Source: Triticum aestivum (Eukaryota; Streptophyta; Magnoliopsida; Poales; Poaceae). Taken from it: DNA of 64,000 nucleotides. Both the position numbers and the translations under genes were made by a program. Location of the stretch: assembly GCF_018294505.1 (NCBI RefSeq), contig NC_057809.1, positions 133,584,979 to 133,648,978 of the forward strand. The letters run 5' to 3'. The stretch's first letter is position 1. Each line of letters begins with the position of its first letter. A model generated the notes under the pieces. It searched no databases. It was given only the letters and a program-made list of their open reading frames with translations, and was not told where the DNA came from. Shown piece by piece: positions 55,503-64,000 of the stretch.

Positions 55503-57047
55503 TGATACGTCTCCAACGTATCTATAATTTTTGATTGTTCCATGTTGTTATATTATCCATCTTGGATGTTTCATAATCATTTTATAGTCATTTTATATCA
55601 TTTTTAACTAGTAACCTATTGACATAGTGCCAAGTGCCAGTTGTTGTTTTCTGCATGTTTTTTACATCGCAGGAAATCAATACCAAACGGAGTCCAAATG
55701 CAACAAAACTTCACGGAGATTTTTTTTGGACCAGACGACACCCAATGGGCCAAGGCAGCGTCTGGGGGGTGCTCCGTGGGAGCACAACCCACTAGGGCGC
55801 CCACCTCGGGTGGCCCCTGGACCGCCTCTTTGCTCTATAAATACCCCAATATTCCAGAAACCATAGGGGAGTCGACGAAAATCAATTCCAGCCGCCACAG
55901 AGTCCAGAACCACCAGATCCAATCTAGACACCATCACGGAAGGGTTCGCCACTTCCATTGGCGCCTCCCGATGATGCGTGAGTAGTTCTTTGTAGACCTT
56001 CAGGTCCGTAGTTAGTAGCTAGATGACTTCCTCTCTCTCATTTGATTCTCAATACAATGGTCTCTTGAAGATGCATATGATGTAACTCTTTTTGCAGTGT
56101 GTTTGTTGGGATCAGATGAACTTTGAGTTTATGATCAAATCTATCTTTTTATATCCATGAAAGTTATTTGAGTTTCTTTTATCTCTTATATGCATGATTT
56201 CTTATAGCCTCGTATTTCTTCTCCGATATTTGAGTTTTGTTTGGCCAACTTGATCTATTTATCTTGCAACGGGAATAGGTGCTTTGTAGTGGGTTCGATC
56301 TTACGGTGCTTGATCCCAGTGACAAAAAGGGAACCGACACGTATGTATCATTACTACTAAGGAGAAAACGATGGGGTCTATCTCTACATAGATAGATATT
56401 GTCTACATCATGTCATCGTTCTTATTGCATTACTCTGTTTCTCCATGAACTTAATACACTAGATGCATGCTGGATAGCGGTCGATGTGTCGAGTAATAGT
56501 AGTAGATGCCGGTAGGAGTCGGTCTACTAATCTTGGAGGTGATGCCTATATAATGATCATTGCTTGGATATCATCATGATTATTTGAAGTTCTATCAATT
56601 TCCCAACAGTAATTTGTTTACCCACCGTTTGCTATTTTTCTAGAGAGAAGCCACTAGTGAAACCTACGGCCCCCGGGTCTCTTTCTCATATTATTTGCCT
56701 TTACGATCTACTTTTCCTTTGCTTTTATTTTCAGATCTATTAAACCTACGGCCCCCGGATCTCTTTCTCATATTATTTGTCGTTCGATCTATCAATCTAC
56801 TACAGTTTATCTCACATCTATTTGCCTATCTTGAGGCGCCGCTACCTGAAAGGTATTGACAACCCCTTTTACACGTCGGGTTGCGAGTGTTTATTATTTT
56901 TGTGCAGGTGTTGTTTACGTTGTGTTGCTTGGTTCTCCTACTTGTTTGATAACCTTGGTTTCCTATCTGAGGGAAATACCTACCGCTGTTGTGCTGCATC
57001 ATCCCTTCCTCTTTGGGGAAATACCGACGTACCTTCAAGCCGCATCA
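55503..57047 (+). repeat. A-plus second LTR
   Basis: 1545 bp, TGATACGTCTCCAACG to GCCGCATCA. TATA box TATAAATA at 55836-55843. It is followed by GGAATTTCTGGCACCGTTGC, a slightly mutated primer-binding site (57051 onward), which a terminal 3' LTR would not have. Confidence 0.87.
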
Positions 57048-57132
57048 AAAGGAATTTCTGGCACCGTTGCGGGGGAGGATCTTCAACATATACCAGGTTT
57101 CTAATCAAAAATCTCATCTCCTCGCAATTTAC

Positions 57133-58069
57133 ATGATTCTTCAGACTTTCTGTTAAACAGAAGGCATTGTGAAGGAAGTACTATCTAGGGTTATCCAAAT
57201 GAGTTGAAATTTCTCATACCTATTCATGCGCTCATATCATGACACTCCTCCAAATTTCATATCCATCCCTTGATCTATGTGAGCACATGATCACATATTT
57301 GATTCTGTTAATATTTTCAGGTTGTGAAGCAAGTATATTTTATATTGCTTAATTTTGGCTGAAAATTTACCAGAGCATTCTCATGACCATAAAACCTCTC
57401 TCCACCAAATTTGGGATCAATTCATCAAGCCAATATTTCTCAAGAATTTTTCCAACTTTCTAGAGAAAGAGGATGTTTATGAAGCAAGTACCATTTTGGT
57501 GAGTCCATTTGGTATGAAATTTTTACAGCATCTTTATATGTCCAAATCATGATGTCTTGCCTAATTTGAGCTCAAGTGGTTACCCCATGTGGGTGAACCA
57601 TCATGATCTTGATTTTGGACCATTTTGGCCAGTTGCAAAGCAACTATATTAAGCCTTGGTCCATTTATCATCAAAACCTCTAGGATCAGAGTCCTTCCTA
57701 ATCTAAACCTCGCAGACAACTCCATTTGACACAATCGGTTCTATGTTGAGCATAGTTTCTTGATAAAGTTTGACACAACAAACTTTAATCGAAGACTAAC
57801 TCTGCTGCAAAACTTCTTCTGTCGATCCATTACCTCCATCGGCCTCTATGATGCAGGGACTCATCACTAGACATCACAGGGCAGTCTCTTGCATCCCCTC
57901 CATGCCGGCCACAGTGGTGACCACGTCGTTTGCACGCGCTCTGGTAGCGTTGGCCGCGCTCTAGGCGCCGGGACTCGTCGGGCAGCTCTACCTCGACGGT
58001 TTTCTCGCGTCCGAGCATGCTGACCTGACTCCCCTCCTCTCTCACGTCGCCCTCGACCCTCTGCCCCTT
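57133..58069. other. Unassigned fragment, no supported gene
   Basis: It begins abruptly after the internal stub of A-plus. AT-rich at first, it becomes GC-rich from about 57890 (CGCGCTCTGGTAGCGTTGGCC). It may be part of a long Gypsy LTR in minus orientation, judged by base composition only. Open frames at 57830-58237 and 57867-58088 have no recognisable domain and partly run into the next LTR. Confidence 0.4.
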
Positions 58070-59284
58070 TGATACGTCTCCGACGCATCTACTTTTCCAA
58101 ACACTTTTGCCCTTGTTTTGGACTCTAACTTGCATGACTTGAATGGAACTAACCCGGACTGACGCTGTTTTCAGCAGAATTGCCATGGTGTTATTTTTGT
58201 GCAGAAATAAAAGTTCTTGGAATGACCTGAAAATCAATGGAGATTATTTTTGGAATATATAAAAAATACTGGCAAAAGAATCAAGGCCAGGCTGCCCACA
58301 CCCTATCCACGAGGGTGGGGGCGCGCCTACCCCCTGGGCGCGCCCCCTGCCTTGTGGGCCCCCTCGTGCTCCACCGACCTCAACTCCAACTCCATATATT
58401 CGTGTTTGGGGAGAAAAAAATAAGAGAGAATGAGTCATCGCGTTTTATGATACGGAGCAGCCGCCAAACCCTAAACTCTCTCGGGAGGGCTGATCTGGAG
58501 TTCGTTCGGGGCTCCGGGGAGGGGAATCCGTCGCCATCATCATCATCAACCTTCCTCCATCACCAATTTCATGATGCTCACCGCCGTGCGTGAGTAATTC
58601 CATCGTAGGCTTGCTGGACGATGATGGGTTGGATGAGATTTATCATGTAATCGAGTTAGTTTTGTTAGGGTTTGATCCCTAGTATCCACTATGTTCTGAG
58701 ATTAATGTTGCTATGACTTTGCTATGCTTAATGCTTGTCACTAGGGCCCCAGTGCCATGATTTCAGATCTGAACCTATCATGTTTTCATGAATATATGTG
58801 AGTTCCTGATCCTATCTTGCAAGTCTATACTCACCTATTATGTGTTATGATCCGTTAACCCCGAACTGACAATAATTGGGATACTTACCAGTGATGACCG
58901 TAGTTTTAGGATTTCATGTATTCACTATGTGTTAATGCTTTGGTCCGGTACTCTATTAAAAGGAGGCCTTAATATCCCTTAGTTTCCAATAGGACCCCAC
59001 TGCCACGGGAGGGTAGGACAAAAGATTTCATGCAAGTTCTTTCCATAAGCATGTATTACTATATTTGGAATACATGCCTACATTACATTGATGAACTGGA
59101 GCTAGTTCTGTGTCACCCTATGTTATAACTATTGCATGATTGATCGCATCCGACATAATTATCCATCACTGATCCATTGCCTATGAGATTTTCATATATT
59201 GTTCTTCACTTATTTACTTTTCCGTTGCTACTGTTACAATCACAATAAAACCAAAACTGCTACCGTTACTTTTGCCACCGTTAC
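58070..59284 (+). repeat. Partial LTR starting TGATACGTCTCC, interrupted by element C
   Basis: It starts TGATACGTCTCCGACGC and includes a GC-rich GGCGCGCCCCCTGCC stretch, a TATA-like CATATATTCG near 58392, and the transcribed tail TTAGTTTCCAATAGGACCCC. It breaks off at 59284, where element C begins. It differs from the A LTRs after the first ~15 bp and so belongs to a separate family of the same LTR group. The remainder should lie right of element C, outside the window. Confidence 0.72.
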
Positions 59285-60577
59285 TGTCACACTCCAAAAT
59301 TTTTATTTGGTTTTCAGCAAAAACATTTTTGGTTTTTGAAAAGAGGCCATTTAAATTTTTTCCAAAAAACCTTACTCTTAAAAACTTCTTTGGCAAGGAT
59401 TTTTATTTTTTTGTATCCTCTTCAAACTATGGTGTTTGATCATTTAAAACTCTTTCTCTAATGGTTCCCTTCTCAAAATATATTTTTGGAGATTATTCTT
59501 TTTCTTATAAAAAGAACTCTATGAATTTTGAGGTTTTTCTTATCTTGAAACCACCCATGGTTTTACCATGTCTCTTATAGTAAATCTTCTCAAAATCCCT
59601 CCCTCCACCTTTGAACAATCTAAATTCTCTGTCTCAACAAGTCCAAACAAGTTTCGGATTTTTTTTCCAATTATTTTATCTCTCAAATCATTTCTGCCAA
59701 TTATTTTGAGCCTAAGTGATTTTCAAAGCAAGTACCTCATTGCCTTTGAGTTTTCACCTCAAACCAACTCCCCTGGATTGTCTTTAGTACCCACAACCTA
59801 GAACCATCTTGATCCACTCTTCTTCTTTTCAAAAATTTCAAATTTCACTCACTGCAAGTTTGGACCAGATTTGACAAATTTGATGAAATTCATATCTACA
59901 CTTCTCCAAAAATTCCACAAAAATTCAGGCAGCCTCCTGGTGCATTGAGAGGCCACCCCGCCAAAATTCAGCTCAAGGAAAATTCTCCACATGCCAAAAT
60001 CATTTCGTCGAATACCTGGCCGGCACTGTTTCCGTAGACTTTCAGAAAAATTCAGATTTTCAGAATTCAGTCAGTGTCATTTTTCGTCAGTGACTTGTCA
60101 TCCATCACCAGTGCGCCCTGGCGCATTGCGCACGGCCTCTCCTCCCTTGCCAGAGCACCGCACGCACGCTTGGCCAATTCCTGGCGTCGGTGGCGACGAG
60201 CCTCGCCGGCGTTGGAAGCTTCTGCGGTGGCTGCGCCTCCCGTGGCGGCCAGCGAGGGCCCGAGCCCGCTTGCCACGCCACCCGGCGCCGCCCAACGTCC
60301 CCTGGCTCTCCGCGTGTCCCTGCCATGCCAGCGCACGCCCGTGGCACCGTCGCCGTGGCCCGGCAAGCACGGAACATGCTCCCTGCCGCCGACGGGCCCG
60401 CACCGCCCCGTTCCATCGAGCTCGCCCAAAGCACCCTAATCCAAGCTCGTTTAGCACCTAAATGGAACCGGTGGACCTCCACGATGACGCCCAACTCCCT
60501 AAACCTCCCCGACCAAGCTCTGCACCGCCGTAACCTTCGCCGGAGATCCCCGTTCACGGCCACCGCCTCGGATCGCC

Positions 60578-60585
60578 TATAAAAA
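60578..60585 (+). promoter_or_regulatory. TATA box of element C LTR
   Basis: TATAAAAA in GATCGCCTATAAAAAGGACC, followed within 30-60 bp by a CT-rich, probably transcribed leader. It is the strongest core-promoter match in the window. Confidence 0.75.
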
Positions 60586-62337
60586 GGACCCCGAGCTCGC
60601 TCACGAGCACACACCTTCACTGCACCTCTCCAGGACCCTGCCAAGCCACCAGGAGGACCTCGAGGAGGTCTCCTCCCCCAACTCCGGCCGCCCCGATCCG
60701 CCTCGGCCACCAGCTCGATTCGCTCCGGTGAGGCCGTCCCCGGCGCCCAAATCTCGTCTATAGCCTCCTCTAGCACCCAGTGAGCTAACCCCAGCGTCAA
60801 TTTGGCCTTCGCAGCTCTCTCCGACGAGGCCCTCGACCACCCGAACCACCGTCCGCCGGAGCAAGACTCGCCGTCGACGTGGTACTCGCCGGCGACCACC
60901 ACCACCACCAACCGACGCGGAATGGCGCCCTGAACACGGAGGTACCCTCCGATCTCCCTGCCTCGCCGTGGATCGCCGCCGGCGACCACCGCGGCTCTCG
61001 GGCACCGTCGAGCTCTGCCGCCTCTTTTAAAAATTCAAACCTGACGGACGGGACCCGCCTATCAGCTTCTCTGTCCTTTCTAAGCGAAACGTTTTCTGAA
61101 AACGTCTTCTGCCAAAGTACGTCACCCCTCTAGGCCGGCGTATTCTTTATCGAATCGTTTTCTGTTTTTATAAGTTAGCCCCTGGAAGTTTTTTGTTTCA
61201 TTACAGATGGGTCCTTGGGTTAAAACCCTTATAACTTTTTAACAGAAAAGGATTTTTGATTGATTCTTTTTCTGTTCTCCTTAAAATTTTGTCTAGTTTT
61301 TTATCAGATTTATTTGAAAAATATTTGGAGAAATTTTTGTGCACCTCACGGTATTCACGATAGCGTGTATATTTTCTTTATGCCATAGATACCGAAGGAA
61401 GTGACGGGACCGCAAACTTCACCGAGCTAGGCTCCGACTACTCTGAACCAGGCAAGCATGTTTGAACTTTTGATATGATGATTGTCTTGGCATGTTTGCA
61501 ATTAAGTAGTTTCATGGCATGTTGATGAGCATACCGACGGATGTCATGTTACATGCAACAATGAGACAAGTGAGTTCCGAAAATCCATAAGTGGATGAAT
61601 GTGAGTATGCATGGCCATGTGTTGGCATGAGGATGGGTAAGATGGCAGTGTTGTAGCATGCCAGTCTTATGCCAGGCTATATGACTTCAGTGTCAAACCG
61701 TATCATTCCAGTTCCTTCCATTCTTCCTTCCCTATACTACCACATGTTTTCCGCAAGGAATATGGCTTAGTAAGTTGTAAACCGCTTTCCTGGTACACAC
61801 CAAAAAGGAGAGGTCGTGATGATGGTTCCATGGCCCTGGATTAAAGCCAGTCGTCCGGTCAGGGGGCATGGGTGTTTCCGGTTGGGACCGAGAGGGGGGG
61901 CACCCCTTAGAGCGTGCGTATATAAATTTGATCCCATGCTATTCGAGATTGTGATCTCCCCGTCTCAAAAGTTTTTCTTGGACGATGTCTAGGGTGATTC
62001 CTAGCATCGAGAGGTAGGATGGGTGTGTACTAGTTAGCTGTGTTTTCTTCCGAAATACCATAAACGGAACTAGTCCTTCGTGACTATGGAAATCCGTTGG
62101 CTGTGGGAAAATTTTTCGTACAAACTCTGCAGAGTCATATATTCCTTTGAATCATCTATTCCATGTCCAAGTTCGGTATTATCTTATCCTGACAAAATGT
62201 CAGTTTTGATGACAGAGACTCCGGTGAATCACATGAGTGCTAAGTCCGGTTAAATGTTTATTCCTGTGGATGGACTAACCCGTTTATTCTCATGAATTGA
62301 ATATTTATTATGAGTATTATTTACTTGTGAATAAAAG

Positions 62338-62735
62338 CCCTTTCTGTGATGTCGCTCAGACGTCCGACTGTGGCAGTGTTATATTTTACTTTCAATGAAA
62401 GCCCTTTCTGCGATGTCGCTCAGACGTCCAACTGTGGCATTTCTTTTAAAGCCCTTTATGTGGCGTCGCTCAGACGCCCGACTGTGGCATTTCTTTTAAA
62501 GCCCTTTATGTGGCGTCGCTCAGACGCCCGACTGTGGCATTTCTTTTAAAGCCCTTTATGTGGCGTCGCTTAGACGCCCGACTGTGGCATTTCTTTTAAA
62601 GCCCTTTATGTGGCGTCGCTCAGACACCCGACTGTGGCATTTCTTTTAAAGCCCTTTATGTGGCGTCGCTCAGATGCCCGACTGCGGCGTGATTTATTTA
62701 TTTATTTTCCTATCGAGGTGTCGCTTCAGACACCT
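62338..62735 (+). repeat. 50-bp tandem repeat with hairpin in each unit (element C LTR)
   Basis: Seven units start CCCTTT at 62338, 62402, 62452, 62502, 62552, 62602 and 62652. The period is exactly 50 bp except for the first unit (64). The core is GGCGTCGCTCAGACGCC, a six-base inverted repeat with a five-base loop. An isolated eighth hairpin, AGGTGTC-gcttca-GACACCT, is at 62716-62735. The array lies 1.8-2.2 kb downstream of the TATA box, within the presumed transcribed LTR. Confidence 0.88.
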
Positions 62736-63387
62736 GATTGGGTTTACAGTTATTTTGTTGGGTTTCCGAGTGGACTACCGCCGACCCCCTTTTTACCTGT
62801 CTTGTTTTTACGAATTAATGTGCCACTGTTAATATACTCATGATGCATCCATGCATGCATTTGTTATATCTTACGTCCGAACTGTCTTGCGAGTACTTTC
62901 AAAGTACTCACCTGGCTTGTTGATTTGGCCAGATGCTGACGAAGGCGATCTCATGGATGAAGAATTTGATAGCGAGTCCGACGCCTAGAGGAATCCCAGT
63001 CAGTCTCGTGCGACCCTGGATTTGGTCACTGTATTATCTCCGCTTCCGCTACCAAATAAATTCATCGAGCCTCACCTCGACGCTCGATGAGATGCTAGTT
63101 TTAGAGTCATGTATCTCACTCCCCGTTGTGTTTTTCCACCACCGCCCTATCCTCAAGTCAGTAGTATGCCTCCACACCACTGTGTCATGTCCGCCATTAT
63201 GTATAATTATTGGCGTGCTTGTAATAATTTGGTTGAGCAACCGTAGCTCGACCCTGTAATATATTTTATGCTACTGGCTTATTGTATCAACAATTTGTCT
63301 ACCGGTAAGGAGGATTTTTCTCATACTGGATTCAAAAGATTGGTTTTCTCAATAAACATTTTTATTGAAAAACCGGTCGTGACAAGC

Positions 63388-63401
63388 TTGGTACCAGAGC
63401 C
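63388..63401 (+). other. Element C primer-binding site
   Basis: TTGGTACCAGAGCC, three bases after the LTR end, matching the initiator-Met tRNA type (TGGTATCAGAGC) with T-to-C at one position. Confidence 0.82.
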
Positions 63402-63548
63402 AGGCTGACTGTAGGAAGCCACTAGGTGCGATCGCTAATTGGTTATTAGCATGATAGAGTCAATTTTTTTTTTGCAATTGTAGTCATTTTCTGACAGTCA
63501 ACATAAATTTATGATCTGACCATTCAGAATTTTTGCCTACTTTTGTAG

Positions 63549-64000
63549 ATGGCCGACAACAGCTGCGAGTCTCAGACCTTCGCCAACGTGCCCGATGGGT
63601 TCGTCAAGCTTCTTTCCTTCATCGTTCAGGTCGCGATGGGGCCATTTGTGCGCCCAGTCTTCACACTCTGCCAGCACCGAGTCAACGACAGTCTGACCAT
63701 GCACCAGGCCGCGATGCAGTTCAAGGGAGGGCGTGGTGAGTTACGCCGCTTCCGGTTCTTGGGAAGAGCCATGCCTACGGAGAGGCATGCTATGCAGATG
63801 GCAGCCCGCGAGGCGATAGCTCGTCTCAGGGACGTCCTCCCCGTGATGAAGACTCGTCGTTACCGTTATCTTCCATGCCATGTGCCTTACACCTGTCACT
63901 ACGCATTCTCCTTCCCTAGAGGAGAACGAGACGAGGCTTTTGAGATGCTTATTGAGTATCTCCGGGCCCTGGAGGCAGCCTTCGACAACCTGGTGGACGA
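63549..64000 (+). CDS. Element C gag-like ORF, N-terminal part
   Basis: The ATG at 63549 (MADNSCESQTFANVPDGF) opens a frame with no stop to the window edge (150 codons). It follows the primer-binding site by about 150 bp, the usual place for gag. It is rich in Arg and aromatic residues and has GGRGELRRFRFLGRAMPTE and ERHAMQMAAREAIARLRD, probably helical. It ends in a Glu/Leu-rich segment (EAFEMLIEYLRALEAAFDNL) that may begin a coiled coil. I recognise it as a type of ORF found in Triticeae long-LTR Gypsy elements but cannot match it to the standard gag domain. It is intact as far as visible. Confidence 0.65.
   Translation, partial: MADNSCESQTFANVPDGFVKLLSFIVQVAMGPFVRPVFTLCQHRVNDSLTMHQAAMQFKGGRGELRRFRFLGRAMPTERHAMQMAAREAIARLRDVLPVMKTRRYRYLPCHVPYTCHYAFSFPRGERDEAFEMLIEYLRALEAAFDNLVD

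Larger units (their letters stand above)
46388..57132 (+). mobile_element. Element A-plus: non-autonomous LTR retrotransposon, LTR-internal-LTR-internal
   Basis: Plus-strand relative of A-minus. 5' LTR 46388-47969, internal 47970-55502, second LTR 55503-57047. The second LTR is followed not by flanking DNA but by another primer-binding site and about 85 bp of internal sequence (57048-57132). A simple target duplication (TCCTT, 46383-46387) is therefore not matched on the right. This order points to unequal recombination between copies. Coding is limited to gag and an aspartic protease; no RT or integrase. A truncated B element (48423-51932) interrupts gag. Confidence 0.82.
59285..63384 (+). 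repeat. Element C 5' LTR (4.1 kb)
   Basis: It starts TGTCACACTCC and ends GGTCGTGACA, so the termini are inverted (TGTCAC/GTGACA). The primer-binding site follows directly. The possible target duplication GTTAC is at 59280-59284 (the other side is outside the window). TATA box TATAAAAA is at 60578-60585, after a GC-rich promoter region (60060-60570) and before a CT-rich stretch. A hairpin-bearing tandem repeat lies at 62338-62735. Open frames on both strands in the GC-rich part (for example 294 codons at 60105-60989) come from base composition and are not called as genes. Confidence 0.85.
59285..64000 (+). mobile_element. Element C: large-LTR Gypsy element (partial)
   Basis: The 5' LTR (59285-63384), Met-tRNA type primer-binding site (63388-63401), short leader and the start of a gag-like ORF (63549 onward) are in the window. 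The rest is beyond the right edge. The plus-strand insertion interrupts the LTR at 58070-59284. LTR length and primer type match the long-LTR Gypsy families of Triticeae. I do not name the family. Confidence 0.82.

Noticed and set aside
57830..58237. 135-codon minus-strand frame
   Set aside because: It runs across the boundary between the unassigned fragment and the next LTR, so it cannot be an original gene.
60105..60989. 294-codon minus-strand open frame and several overlapping frames in GC-rich DNA
   Set aside because: It lies across the promoter of the element C LTR. All frames are open only because the base composition lacks stops, and no domain or codon pattern is seen.
62338..62690. 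Possible CRISPR array
   Set aside because: Units are head-to-tail tandem repeats without unique spacers, in a plant LTR.

Overview
This window looks like intergenic DNA of a Triticeae grass (wheat, goatgrass or barley type). It is an almost unbroken stack of nested LTR retrotransposons with a small island of broken gene fragments. I found no intact cellular gene, tRNA, rRNA or CRISPR array. The organism is inferred from the LTR types, the Stowaway MITE and the nesting style. Family names are from memory and were not searched.

Layout. Positions 1-29142 are one degenerate minus-strand Gypsy chromovirus (element H). It has long LTRs (at 1-338 and 25246-29142) and a broken gag-pol. Two plus-strand Tat-lineage Gypsy elements inserted into it, each with a perfect 5-bp target duplication. 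T1 (521-10042, GATAG) lies in the integrase C-terminus. T2 (15120-25132, CTCTC, Fatima-like) lies in the leader. T2 carries an antisense gene with several introns between pol and the 3' LTR.

Positions 29143-46387 interrupt the H LTR and hold an accessory island. On the minus strand it contains remnants of a WRN-like 3'-5' exonuclease, an F-box/LRR/FBD gene and a zf-XS zinc-finger gene. It also contains a Stowaway MITE, an 84-bp tandem repeat and a ~330-bp tandem repeat. A non-autonomous retrotransposon (A-minus, 35023-43633, target duplication AGCTT) sits inside the last exon of the zf-XS gene. It contains a solo LTR of family B (35213-36896, CAATC).

Positions 46388-57132 are a plus-strand relative of A (A-plus) with the order LTR, internal, LTR, internal stub. 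A truncated B element interrupts it, and that in turn holds a second B solo LTR (49037-50716, GAAAC). An unassigned fragment follows (57133-58069), then part of another LTR starting TGATACGTCTCC (58070-59284). The latter is interrupted by a large Gypsy element C, whose 4.1-kb LTR (59285-63384), primer-binding site and gag start (63549 onward) run off the right edge.

All coding copies except the C gag stub are disabled by nonsense codons, frameshifts, deletions or lost catalytic residues. Many stops fit C-to-T change (CAG to TAG, CGA to TGA, TGG to TAG/TGA), as expected of heavily methylated repeats. The signals most worth a second look are the hairpin array with one compensatory change in the C LTR, the array of TCGGT-NNN-ACCGA palindromes upstream of the TATA box in the B LTRs, the intron-containing antisense gene of T2, and the duplicated priming signals in family A.
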